Source: Bacillus_BD sp963787345 (GTDB lineage: Bacteria; Bacillota; Bacilli; Bacillales; Cytobacillaceae). From it: a stretch of DNA of 64,000 nucleotides. Position numbers and translations under genes: made by a program. Position 1 is the first letter of the stretch. Each line of letters begins with the position of its first letter. The stretch lies in NCBI GenBank assembly GCA_963787345.1, contig CAWBCW010000026.1, positions 558,001 through 622,000 of the forward strand, read 5' to 3'. A model generated the notes under the pieces. The model searched no databases. It saw nothing but the letters and a program-made list of their open reading frames with translations, and was not told the DNA's origin. Below, piece by piece: positions 27,023 through 35,770 of the stretch.

Positions 27023-27550
27023 ATGATAAAGAAGGTTGTTGGTTCATTCATTGTTGCTACAGCTTTAAGTGTTGGGTTTGGTAGTACTCAAAGTGAGGCA
27101 AGTGACTGGAATCACTCCTCTATTAAAGTGGAGCAGTCGCATAGTGGCTGGGAGAGAATGACGGAAATCAAAAATAATAGAATGGATGAATTTAAAAGTG
27201 AAATCAAGGGATCTTCAAGTTCTATGCAAAGGCATTCCGTTAATTTGAATAGCTATCAACTACAAAATGGCCAATCAAAAGGGGCTGCTACAGCTACACA
27301 AAAAAGCGAAATCAACCTTGATGTAGAAAGCAAATTAAGCAACAAGTTAATAGACTTAAAACAAACAACTGTAGGTTCTGGTATTTTAGAACAAACAACA
27401 GTTGCGAGGAATCCTGCTCGTTTGCTGCAATCACAAAGCAGCACAACCGCTGTGTATCACTTCCAATCCTCCATTGAAGGCGGTCCTTCGATTCAAAACC
27501 AAATGGTACAAATTCATGCCTTTCAATTTTCATCTGTTATTGAAAGATAA
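27023..27550 (+). CDS. Small secreted Ser/Gln-rich protein
   Basis: The 175-residue protein has a signal peptide (MIKKVVGSFIVATALSVGFG to about SEA) and a Ser/Gln/Thr-rich body without Cys or membrane segments: YQLQNGQSKGAATATQ, LKQTTVGSGILEQTTV, LLQSQSSTTAVYHFQSS. It shares the QxQ and short strand pattern with the large upstream protein but less regularly. GGGGGG precedes ATG 27023 by seven bases. By position it could be a nucleator or accessory subunit of the same fibre, as CsgB is for CsgA; that is inference. Confidence 0.7.
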   Translation: MIKKVVGSFIVATALSVGFGSTQSEASDWNHSSIKVEQSHSGWERMTEIKNNRMDEFKSEIKGSSSSMQRHSVNLNSYQLQNGQSKGAATATQKSEINLDVESKLSNKLIDLKQTTVGSGILEQTTVARNPARLLQSQSSTTAVYHFQSSIEGGPSIQNQMVQIHAFQFSSVIER

Positions 27551-27567
27551 ACTTCTAGTATAATAAA

Positions 27568-27607
27568 AAGGAAGGGTTCAACTATAAATGTTGCTCTCTT
27601 CCTTCTG
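27568..27607 (+). terminator. Terminator after the small secreted gene
   Basis: AAGGAAGGGTTCAAC pairs imperfectly with GTTGCTCTCTTCCTT, followed by CTGTTT. Confidence 0.6.
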
Positions 27608-27742
27608 TTTATAAAAATATATCTTTTAGTAATCTTAGACTGGAATAGAGTATTTTGGTCTCGTTAGTCCGAAGGCAAAACGGGCTAAGAAAGACTTGCC
27701 TTTCAAAAGAACCAAGTTACCATAGTTCAAGGATGCTGTATG

Positions 27743-27785
27743 AACCTTTACTAGTACTTGATTCTCGGTAGGTAAAGGTTTTTTT
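27743..27785 (+). terminator. Terminator with no upstream ORF
   Basis: AACCTTTACTA pairs with TAGGTAAAGGTT and is followed by seven T. It suggests a non-coding + strand transcript ending here; a second stem, TAGTCCG/CGGGCTA, lies upstream near 27667-27690. Confidence 0.6.
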
Positions 27786-27985
27786 ATCTCTTTTAATTCA
27801 AGTACATCGGTGAACCATATTTAGCACAAACTATTGCTTTCATAAGGACCCAGAAAGAGTGGTATTAAGCTCAATGATGTTTGGTAAGTTAAGCTTCGGA
27901 ATTTTGTTACTGCTGAGAGGTAGGAAGATTGCGAAATGTGGATGACATTTAATTTCTTTTTCCTTTTTAGATAAAATTAAAATTG

Positions 27986-28049
27986 AACTAGCGCCCAAAT
28001 TCTCACGATGACAATAGGTGTTGTCAGGGTGTTCTTTCGGGTGCTAGTT
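27986..28049. other. Nested hairpin of unknown role
   Basis: AACTAGCGCCC pairs with GGGTGCTAGTT (one G-T), enclosing GACAA-TAGGTG-TTGTC. Neither side has a U tract, so it is not a normal terminator. Confidence 0.45.
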
Positions 28050-28176
28050 TAGGTATTTATTCTTTAAAAATGTTGATGTATCAAAGAAAAAAGTATACCC
28101 ATTACAGCGTTAGTTTATATGCTAATTCATATATTATTTACTATGTTTCTCCACGAAAACGGAACTACTTATTATT

Positions 28177-30283
28177 TTAATGACACCCTTTTTTAGCATT
28201 CTTCATTATTTTCAATAAATCTGAACCTGTCGGACCCACATAATTTCCATTTTCATTATGAATATAAGGGTTCGTACCTAAAAGTTGTTCTTGATAATTA
28301 AGAACTCCATCTCCATCAAAGTCTTCTAGATGATCGAGGATTCCATTTTGATCACCATCATTTCTCAATGGGTTTAAGCGAATTTCTTTCCAATTCCCAA
28401 CTTCTTTTTCGTTATCAAGAATCACTTTCATCGTAGATGTAACAAAGTCTCTCCAATCATATTCCATACATTCGAATGAATAATAAAAACTTGTAGCGGA
28501 ATGATACATAATTTCAAATGCATCCGATAGGCCATCATCATCTGTGTCTTCTTTAAATGGATTCGTTTTAAATTTAGATATTTCTAGATGATTTGGTACT
28601 CCATCTCCATCAACATCAATAAAAAAATGAATGGGAGTTTTAATAAAGTCTTTTTGCTTTCTTTCAATCGGTGAAGGTCCAGGTTTCCTGTTTTCTGGTT
28701 TATCCTCTATAGGATAAGAGGGCTCATCCTCAATAGGAGTCTCTTCCTCTGGATTCATTGGTTGTTGCACATCAGGATTGTTATTCCCTGGCCTTACCGG
28801 TTCATCTTCGTCTGGGTTGTCTTCATCAGGCTTTACCGGTTCATCTTCGTCTGGGTTGTCTTCATCAGGCTTTACCGGTTCATCTTCGTCTGGATTGTTT
28901 TCATCAGGTTTTACCGGTTCATCTTCGTCTGGGTTGTCTTCATCAGGCTTTACCGGTTCATCTTCGTCTGGATTGTCTTCATCAGGTTTTACCGGTTCAT
29001 CTTCGTCTGGATTGTCTTATCAGGCTTTACCGGTTCATCTTCGTCTGGATTGTCATTATCAGGCTTTACCGGTTCATCTTCGTCTAGATTGTCCTCACCA
29101 GGCTTTATAGGTTCATCTTCATCTGGATTGTCATTATCAGGCTTTACCGGTTCATCTTCGTCTAGATTGTCTTCACCAGGCTTTATAGGTTCATCTTCAT
29201 CTGGATTGACTTCATCGGGTTTTACCGGTTCATTTTCGCCTGGGTTGTCTTCGCTAGGAATCTCCGGTTCATTATCTTCTGGCTGTTCATTGTCATTATG
29301 ATGTTTACTATGTTCGATGAAGTAGTTAAACTCTATGATACTTGAAAGGGCGGATTGTATATCATGATCTACTGAACTGGTAACTAACACATTATTAATG
29401 ATCGAGAGAATTCCCCAATCAAACTCTTCACTATATACTTGTGACTTTTCGATAGGAGAATCTGATTCAAGGATGTATTCCTCTTCAAATCTATCTATTT
29501 CCTCATCGTTCACGATGATCGATTGAAAGATTTTGATAACAAAATGCGATACTTCTTTAATAATGATTAATCCATTTTCAGCGATTGCTTTAATGCTTAC
29601 CTCTTTAGCTTCAGTCATCCTCAATATCTGCAAGCGCATCTACACTTTGTTTTTGATGAATGGTTGCATGATCACTCGTTTCCGATTTATGCTCTAAATT
29701 CGTTTTAATGTTTGTTTCTTGAATCGTATTCTCTTGATTCTCTTTTAGGTCAATATCATCTTTTTGATAAGATTCAATTTCGATTTTCATCGTCTGTTCA
29801 ACAAAGTCTGTATGTTCTTCAGTTTTAAAGGATTGTCTTTGTTTTGTTTCAACTAAGGTCTCTTGACTTTGTTGTTTTTCTTGCCCTACATTCAAGGATT
29901 GATTGTATTCTATTGACGATGCTTGTTTCTGATGGGCATCAACTTTTTCTGCATTTTCAGCGGATTGTGATTGTTCTGCATGAACTTTCACTGATTGCTC
30001 TAGGTGGATAGAATCGACCTCTGTTTGGTCGTCATCCTCTTTCTCGTTTGGATCGGACTATTAATTGGTTTTGATCCACAGTTAACTCTTGGTTTTGAAA
30101 AATATCATTAGATTCTTCACCGATGTCAATCGTTTGTTTCTGTTCAACAGTCCCATTTATTTGCTGGTTTTCTTTTTGAATATCCATCGTTTCACTTTCT
30201 GATATTCCTTCTGCACCAGTAAGTACTCCATTAAAAACAACAAGGTGGAGTACCATCCATAAAATAACTAACCTTCTAAACAA
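28177..30283 (-). pseudogene. Broken gene for a secreted Q-rich, Asp/Pro-repeat, calcium-binding-type protein
   Basis: Four reading segments on the - strand join into one protein of about 700 residues. It begins with a signal peptide (MFRRLVILWMVLHLVVFNG) and a Q-x-Q region (VEQKQTIDIG, FQNQELTVDQNQ). Frame breaks lie at about 30040-30063, 29612-29625 and 29018. The middle is a mixed region with EVSHFVIKIFQSIIV, then a 13-residue tandem repeat (DNPDEDEPVKP type), then thrombospondin-3-like loops (DVDGDGVPNHLEIS, DTDDDGLSDAFEI, DFDGDGVLNYQEQ). The third break is a single-base loss within an otherwise regular repeat unit. It faces the Q-x-Q locus and may have belonged to the same surface structure. 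Confidence 0.8.
28790..29295 (-). repeat. 39-bp tandem repeat, 13 units
   Basis: Units of 39 bp encode 13 residues (DEDEPVKPxxxNP type). They start near 28790, 28829, 28868, 28907, 28946, 28985, 29023 and so on to 29257. The unit at 28985 is 38 bp, missing one base in GTCTT(C)ATCA, which breaks the frame. Confidence 0.85.
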
Positions 30284-30410
30284 CCTTCCGCTAACCTCCC
30301 ATATGCTTAAGAATTATATAACCATAATAATATAATGAATTATTTTAAATATTCAATTTACTTAAAGTTAACATAATCTTAAGATATAAATAGATGTTTC
30401 TATGACAGCT

Positions 30411-30443
30411 AAAAAAGGCCAGGAGGGTTACCTCTAGGCCTTT
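30411..30443 (-). terminator. Terminator of the aminotransferase gene
   Basis: Read on the - strand, AAAGGCC and GGCCTTTTTT enclose AGGTAACCCT, giving a compact stem with a six-T tail. Confidence 0.8.
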
Positions 30444-30493
30444 AATTGATTATTAAAATGTATTTAAAAATAAAAGAGTCAGGGTCTTATTCT

Positions 30494-31651
30494 TTATTTT
30501 TTAAGAGAAGATAAAAAGACATTTTGTGCTGCTGCCACTCCAGAACCTGGTTCAAACGTATAGGAGAAATCTTGCAGACCTGCTTCGATTAGGGAAACGG
30601 CTTCGAGAATATCACTAGGGAAGCAATAGCCCATGTGTCCGAACCTGAAAATTCTTCCTTGTAAAGATCCAAGTCCACCAGCAAAATCAAGGTGATAGTT
30701 TTTCTTTAAATGACCTAAATAGCTGGATAGATCCAAACCTTCAGGAGCTTTGATTGCGGTAATAGTTGGTGAAGCATATTTATCTTCCGTCAGTAATCCA
30801 ATCGAAAGGGCACTCATCGCTTCACGCACCATATTTTTCATTAATGAATGACGTTCAACGGTTTTTGAAAAACCGCCTTCTTCATCAATTAAATCACAAA
30901 CAGCGGAGAGCCCCATGATTAGTGAAATCGCTGGCGTGTTAGGGGTCATCCCTTTTGAAGCCCACTCACGGTAGCTTAGTAAACTTAAATAGTAGGCAGG
31001 TGTGCGGTTCTCTTCTATTACTGTCCAGGCTCTATCGCTAACACTTAACAGTGAAAGTCCCGGAGGCAGCATCATTGCTTTTTGTGACCCTGTTACTAAA
31101 ATATCGATATTCCATTTGTCCATTTTTGCCGGAGCGCCTCCAAGAGCGCTCACTCCGTCGACGATAAAGAGAGCATCGCTATAGTTTCGAACGACTTCAC
31201 CTAGTTGATCGATAGGATTTAAGATTCCTGTTGATGTTTCATTATAAGTCGCAAAAACGGCTTTAATATTTGATAATGGTTTTAAAAATTCGATAAGCTC
31301 TTCTTTCGTACATGCTTCGCCCCAATTTTTTTCAAGTTTATGTACATGGAATCCGTATTTTTCGCAAATTGAAACGAAATAATCACCAAAAGCTCCAACT
31401 GTAATGACGACAACCTCATCTCCTGGAGAAACAGTATTAACGGCTGCTGCTTCTAGTGCGGCTGTACCTCCTGAAGGAAGAAGTAAAATATCTTGTTCGG
31501 TCCCAAAAATTGGCTTTACACGATTGGTTGTTTCTTCATATAACGTAACAAATTCACCTGTACGGTGGCTAATCATATCCTGGTTCATAGCAAGCTCCAC
31601 TTTTTTTGGAATGGGCGTTGGTCCAGGATGTCTTAGAATATTTGGATACAT
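30494..31651 (-). CDS. Class V aminotransferase (alanine/serine-glyoxylate type)
   Basis: The 385-residue protein begins HPGPTPIPKKVELAM, typical for the alanine-glyoxylate/serine-pyruvate family. PLP-binding features are visible: SGGTAALEAA, DGVSALGG (Asp for the pyridine nitrogen) and TGSQKAMMLPPG with Lys191 as the Schiff-base residue. Relatives include PucG of purine breakdown and phosphonate/serine aminotransferases; the donor and acceptor cannot be told from sequence. GGAGGG precedes the ATG. It diverges from hcp and ends in its own terminator. Confidence 0.88.
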   Translation of the reverse strand: MYPNILRHPGPTPIPKKVELAMNQDMISHRTGEFVTLYEETTNRVKPIFGTEQDILLLPSGGTAALEAAAVNTVSPGDEVVVITVGAFGDYFVSICEKYGFHVHKLEKNWGEACTKEELIEFLKPLSNIKAVFATYNETSTGILNPIDQLGEVVRNYSDALFIVDGVSALGGAPAKMDKWNIDILVTGSQKAMMLPPGLSLLSVSDRAWTVIEENRTPAYYLSLLSYREWASKGMTPNTPAISLIMGLSAVCDLIDEEGGFSKTVERHSLMKNMVREAMSALSIGLLTEDKYASPTITAIKAPEGLDLSSYLGHLKKNYHLDFAGGLGSLQGRIFRFGHMGYCFPSDILEAVSLIEAGLQDFSYTFEPGSGVAAAQNVFLSSLKK

Positions 31652-31844
31652 ATACTTCCCTCCATTACTTGATTTTTACGATTAGTTAAAGTATATCTCA
31701 AAGGAAGTGTTGTTGGGGGAAATTCCCTGACCTTTTCCATTAGAATCGTTAGTCCTTTTTCGACATGAAAGAATATAAAGAGCTCAAATAGAAACTCGAT
31801 TTAGCTTATCTAAAATATGACAGTTCTGTGACAGTTGGAAGATC

Positions 31845-31887
31845 AGTGAACCTTATCACAACTAGGATTATTTTTAATTGATATGCT
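31845..31887 (+). promoter_or_regulatory. FNR-type promoter of hcp
   Basis: AGTGA-ACCTTA-TCACA (31845-31860) matches the FNR consensus TGTGA-N6-TCACA at nine of ten positions. TATGCT (31882-31887) lies where the -10 belongs if the site is centred at -41.5, the class II activator position. It fits anaerobic induction. Confidence 0.6.
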
Positions 31888-31930
31888 TACATCAATGTTA
31901 AAGTTCATAATTTGAAGGAGGAGCTTTTTT

Positions 31931-33586
31931 ATGAGTATGTTTTGTCATCAATGTCAAGAGGCAATGAAGGGAACAGGGTGTAACCTTCAAGTTGGGGTGT
32001 GCGGAAAGACAAGTGAGGTTGCAAATCTTCAAGATTTATTAATTTATACATTAAAGGGTGTTTCTTTATATAATCAACAAGCTCGCCAAGCGGGGATTCA
32101 ACATTCAAAAACAAACCGTTTAATCCTTGATGGTCTATTCACAACGATCACAAATGCAAACTTTGATGAAGAGTCTATTACAAAACGAATTGAAAACGCT
32201 CTACAAGAACGCGATGCGATTAAACAAAGATTAATCACAAAGGGTGAGTTAGAAAAGCGCCTATATCCGGATTATGCGACTTGGACTGGCGAACGCAATG
32301 AGTTTGTAAGTAAGTCGGAAGAAGGACAAGTTGGAATTCTTTCATCAGAGGACGAAGATGTACGTAGTTTGCGTTCCCTTGTATTATTTGGATTAAAAGG
32401 GATGGCTGCTTACGCTGAACATGCGCAAAACTTAGGTTACGAAGAAGAAGCGATTTTTGATTTTATAGAAAAAGCATTAATTGCAACAGAAGATGATTCA
32501 TTAAATGCTGAGGAACTTACTAATCTAGTATTAGAAACAGGTAAATTTGGTGTTGATGTCATGGCATTACTAGATAGAGCCAACACAACTTCTTATGGAC
32601 ATCCTGAAATGACTGAAGTAAATATTGGTGTTCGCAACAATCCAGCGATTCTCGTTAGCGGACATGACTTGAAAGACTTCGAGGAACTCCTTGAGCAAAC
32701 TGCAGGCACAGGTGTAGATATATATACTCACTCTGAAATGCTTCCTGCTAACTATTATCCAGAATTCAAGAAGTATGACCACTTTGTTGGTAACTATGGA
32801 AATGCTTGGTGGCAGCAGAAACAAGAGTTTGATAGTTTCAATGGTCCAGTTCTATTTACAACAAACTGTATCGTACCACCTAGAGCGAGCTATGCTGACC
32901 GCATTTATACAACAGGTGCAACAGGATATCCTGGATTTAAACATATTCCTGATCGTGAAGAAGGCGGAAAGAAAGACTTCTCGGAAATCATTGAACATGC
33001 GAAGAGATTATCAGCTCCAACACAAATTGAAGAGGGAACAATTGTTGGTGGCTTTGCCCACAACCAAATTGTCCAATTAGCGGATCAAATTGTAGATGCA
33101 GTAAAAACAGGTGCAATTCAAAAATTCTTTGTGATGGCAGGCTGTGATGGAAGAATGAAATCTCGTTCTTATTACACAGATTTCGCAGAAACACTTCCAA
33201 AAGATACGGTGATCTTAACGGCTGGTTGTGCAAAATATCGTTATAATAAACTTCCTCTTGGAGATATCGGTGGCATTCCACGTGTCCTTGATGCGGGACA
33301 ATGTAATGATTCTTATTCATTAGCGGTTGTAGCATTAAAACTGAAAGAAATTTTTGAATTAAATGATATTAATGAATTACCAATTGAATATAACCTTGCT
33401 TGGTATGAACAAAAAGCAGTGATTGTTCTATTAGCACTATTATACCTAGGGGTTAAAGATATTAAATTAGGACCAACACTACCGGCATTCCTATCACCAG
33501 GAGTAGCGAAAGTTCTAGTTGAAAACTTCGGTATTAGCACGATTTCAACGGTTGAAGAAGACATGGAAGCATACGCATTAGCATAA
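31931..33586 (+). CDS. hcp: Hybrid cluster protein (hydroxylamine/NO reductase)
   Basis: The 551-residue protein has the N-terminal cluster motif C5-x2-C8-x8-C17-x6-C24 and the later hybrid-cluster ligands, including NCIVPP, AGCDGR and TAGCAKYR with Cys residues, and DAGQCNDSYS. Hcp protects against nitrosative stress by reducing NO or hydroxylamine in anaerobic cells. AAGGAGGAG precedes the ATG. The hcr reductase gene is absent, as is usual in Gram-positives. The FNR-type site upstream supports oxygen control. Confidence 0.95.
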   Translation: MSMFCHQCQEAMKGTGCNLQVGVCGKTSEVANLQDLLIYTLKGVSLYNQQARQAGIQHSKTNRLILDGLFTTITNANFDEESITKRIENALQERDAIKQRLITKGELEKRLYPDYATWTGERNEFVSKSEEGQVGILSSEDEDVRSLRSLVLFGLKGMAAYAEHAQNLGYEEEAIFDFIEKALIATEDDSLNAEELTNLVLETGKFGVDVMALLDRANTTSYGHPEMTEVNIGVRNNPAILVSGHDLKDFEELLEQTAGTGVDIYTHSEMLPANYYPEFKKYDHFVGNYGNAWWQQKQEFDSFNGPVLFTTNCIVPPRASYADRIYTTGATGYPGFKHIPDREEGGKKDFSEIIEHAKRLSAPTQIEEGTIVGGFAHNQIVQLADQIVDAVKTGAIQKFFVMAGCDGRMKSRSYYTDFAETLPKDTVILTAGCAKYRYNKLPLGDIGGIPRVLDAGQCNDSYSLAVVALKLKEIFELNDINELPIEYNLAWYEQKAVIVLLALLYLGVKDIKLGPTLPAFLSPGVAKVLVENFGISTISTVEEDMEAYALA

Positions 33587-33608
33587 TAAATAGGTGGGAC
33601 CTCGTCTC

Positions 33609-33640
33609 AAAAAGACCCGTGAATAGTGACGGGTCTTTTT
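33609..33640 (+). terminator. Terminator after hcp
   Basis: AAAAAGACCCGT pairs with ACGGGTCTTTTT. Confidence 0.9.
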
Positions 33641-33670
33641 ATTGTTTTTCGGAAAATATTTAATCAGTAG

Positions 33671-33700
33671 TTGACATGAGATGTATTAAGCGTATAATAC
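33671..33700 (+). promoter_or_regulatory. Sigma-A promoter with operator O1 of the GntR-ABC operon
   Basis: TTGACA (33671-33676) and TATAAT (33693-33698) are 16 bp apart. GTATTA-AGCGTA-TAATAC (33683-33700) overlaps the -10, so bound repressor would block the polymerase. Confidence 0.75.
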
Positions 33701-33735
33701 AAAATATAAGTGTATGAAGGGGGCGGTACAGTGTT

Positions 33736-33759
33736 TGTGTATTATTAACTTAATACACA
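33736..33759. promoter_or_regulatory. Operator O2 (TGTGTATTA-N6-TAATACACA)
   Basis: A perfect 9-bp inverted repeat with a 6-bp spacer containing the same core as O1, in the transcribed leader. Confidence 0.7.
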
Positions 33760-33801
33760 TATTTATTAGAACAAGTCAATTGTTCTTTTATTTTGCTTTC
33801 A

Positions 33802-33823
33802 CTGTATCATCTGCTTAATACAG
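33802..33823. promoter_or_regulatory. Operator O3 (CTGTATCA-N6-TAATACAG)
   Basis: The same core as O1 and O2 with one mismatch in the left arm, 28 bp before the regulator start codon. Confidence 0.6.
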
Positions 33824-33850
33824 ACAAATTATGTTTTAGGAGTTGGGTCT

Positions 33851-34225
33851 ATGGACGTCAAGTTTAACAATCGAGATCCTGTATATGTGCAAGTCATTCA
33901 GCACTTTAAAGAACAAATGGCTAAAGGCTTATTCCAACCAGGTCAGGAAATACCATCAAGAAGAGAACTAGCAAACAGGCTGAAAATAAACCCAAATACG
34001 GCGCAGCGGGCGTATAAAGAAATGGAGGAACAAGGATTGATTTTTACGGAAGGGAATTTGCCTAGTCGGATTACAAAGGATGAAGGGGCTATAAAAAAGG
34101 TGCGAGAAGAACTGATCGTAGACGCAGTAGAGACTTTCGTTCGCTCTGTTCGTACCATCAACATTCCATTACACGAGGTGCTCGATTTAGTAAAGAAAAA
34201 CTATGAAAATCAAAGGGATGAATAG
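33851..34225 (+). CDS. GntR-family regulator, YtrA subfamily
   Basis: The 124-residue protein is a minimal GntR regulator: an N-terminal winged helix (PVYVQVIQHFKEQMAKGLF, ELANRLKINPNTAQRAYKEMEEQG) and a short helical dimerisation tail (about 85-120), the size of the YtrA class. Such regulators usually control an ABC transporter encoded directly downstream, as here. TAGGAG precedes the ATG. Three copies of one palindrome upstream indicate autoregulation. Confidence 0.9.
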   Translation: MDVKFNNRDPVYVQVIQHFKEQMAKGLFQPGQEIPSRRELANRLKINPNTAQRAYKEMEEQGLIFTEGNLPSRITKDEGAIKKVREELIVDAVETFVRSVRTINIPLHEVLDLVKKNYENQRDE

Positions 34226-34237
34226 GGGGGAATAGAA

Positions 34238-34927
34238 ATGATTGAAGTCAAAGGCGTAACTAAAAAGTTCGGTAGAAGAAAAATATTAAAAGGAGTTTCC
34301 TTTACGGCTGAAAAAGGAAAGATTACTTGTCTTATTGGAATTAATGGAGTCGGAAAAACAACCATTATGAAGGCGATTATGAACTTAACTCCGATTGATG
34401 GTGGAGAAATTCTCATTGATGGAAAGCCTTTAAATAAAACAAGTTACGAGAAAATCACCTTTATCCCTGATGCGATTACGATGTTGCCACAGATGAAGAT
34501 CCGTGATGCATTTACGTTTATGGCTGATTTTTACGATAGTTGGAATCAAGGGCGGGCTACAGAGCTTCTGCAATTTTTCAAGTTAAAAGAAAGTGACCGG
34601 ATCTCTGAACTTTCAAAAGGGAATACGGCGAAAGTGAATCTTCTCCTTGGGTTAGCATTGGATGTTGATTATGTCTTAATGGATGAGCCTTTCTCAGGGA
34701 TTGATATTTTCAGCCGGGAACAAATCGCGGATGTGTTTACAAGTCATTTAATTGAGGAGCGCGGAGTCATTATCACCACTCATGAAATTAATGATATTGA
34801 ACACTTAATTGACAAGGTTGTCCTCCTTGATGAGGGAGTCGTAATAAGGGAATTTGACACAGAAGAAGTTAGGGAAAATGAAGGAAAGTCAGTCATTGAT
34901 GTGATGAGAGAGGTGTTGAAAGGATGA
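34238..34927 (+). CDS. ABC transporter ATP-binding protein
   Basis: The 229-residue ATPase has Walker A GINGVGKTT, a degenerate signature ELSKGNTAKVN instead of LSGGQ, Walker B YVLMDEPFSGID and the H-loop TTHE. This variant signature occurs in YtrB/EcsA-like exporters tied to GntR-YtrA regulators. GGGGGG precedes the ATG. The stop overlaps the permease start by four bases. Confidence 0.9.
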   Translation: MIEVKGVTKKFGRRKILKGVSFTAEKGKITCLIGINGVGKTTIMKAIMNLTPIDGGEILIDGKPLNKTSYEKITFIPDAITMLPQMKIRDAFTFMADFYDSWNQGRATELLQFFKLKESDRISELSKGNTAKVNLLLGLALDVDYVLMDEPFSGIDIFSREQIADVFTSHLIEERGVIITTHEINDIEHLIDKVVLLDEGVVIREFDTEEVRENEGKSVIDVMREVLKG

Positions 34928-35754
34928 GTCGTTATTTAAAATTAGTGCATTTTGAGTTTCAGCGTTTTGCAAAGCTTTATCTTGTTCTCATTGGAATGAC
35001 GATTGTTTTACAACTAACGGGGATCATTGTTGTATCAAGAAAATATATGAGTGATGCAAATCAATTAATTTACAAGGAGCTTATGCCAAAAAGTCAGTTT
35101 ATTGAACAATTTGGAGAGATGTCCTTTAATAAACTCTTTCAGAGTCTTTGGTTTGTGGGTCCAATCATGTTATGTATTGCCGTTCTAATTATTTATGTAT
35201 TTTTTATTTGGTATCGTGATTGGCTTGGAAAAAATACATTTGTTTATCGTCTACTCATGTTACCAACTGCGCGTTCCAATGTTTATTTGGCTAAAGCAAC
35301 GACGATTTTCCTTTTGGTATTCGGGCTTGTTGCTCTGCAGATCGTATTATACCCCGTTGAAAGCCAAGTTTTACAATGGGTCGTTCCAGATGAGTTTCGC
35401 ATGGATCTTTCTCTAAATGAAATAGCCAAGCTAAGTTATTTGTATGTATTATTTCCGGACTCTTTCATTGAATTTGTGCTTCATTATGGCATTGGAATGA
35501 TCGCTGTATTTGTTGTATTTACCGCGATATTATTTGAGCGGGCCTACCGTTTTATTGGAATCTTCTATGGTGTTGTCTATAGTGGCGTTTCCTTTCTGAT
35601 TTTTATAGCGCCATTATTAATTGATGGTTTTTTATTAAATGGTTACTTTTATCCGATTGAAATATTTTTACTCATGATAGTATCAGGTTTAATTGTTTTA
35701 GCAGGTGCGATTCTGTTAGGAAATTATTTAATTAATCATAAGGTAAGAGTGTGA
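34924..35754 (+). CDS. ABC transporter membrane protein
   Basis: The 276-residue protein has about six membrane segments (near 20, 75-95, 120-140, 190-210, 220-240, 250-270) and no ATPase domain. It pairs with the overlapping ATPase gene. The topology resembles ABC-2-type exporters. Substrate unknown; YtrA-type operons often respond to cell-wall-active compounds. Confidence 0.82.
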   Translation: MSRYLKLVHFEFQRFAKLYLVLIGMTIVLQLTGIIVVSRKYMSDANQLIYKELMPKSQFIEQFGEMSFNKLFQSLWFVGPIMLCIAVLIIYVFFIWYRDWLGKNTFVYRLLMLPTARSNVYLAKATTIFLLVFGLVALQIVLYPVESQVLQWVVPDEFRMDLSLNEIAKLSYLYVLFPDSFIEFVLHYGIGMIAVFVVFTAILFERAYRFIGIFYGVVYSGVSFLIFIAPLLIDGFLLNGYFYPIEIFLLMIVSGLIVLAGAILLGNYLINHKVRV

Positions 35755-35770
35755 GGGGAGGTCTTTATAA

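Larger units (their letters stand above)
27608..28176. other. 569-bp gene-free region with structured RNA candidates
   Basis: No ORF with a start signal was found. Two features are visible: a hairpin-rich segment near 27660-27785 that ends in a U-tract terminator, with no gene behind it, and a nested hairpin at 27986-28049. The region lies between convergent loci. Confidence 0.5.

Noticed and set aside
27640..27785. Riboswitch (c-di-GMP or similar)
   Set aside because: The conserved core of known classes is not visible, and no gene follows on that strand.
28758..29301. Long + strand ORFs of repeated Phe/Ser/Gly or Leu/His codons
   Set aside because: These are antisense readings of the 39-bp repeat in the - strand gene and lack start signals.
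24664..30283. CRISPR-like array in the repeat-rich region
   Set aside because: Repeats are in-frame protein repeats with no constant repeat and unique spacer pattern, and no cas gene is present.
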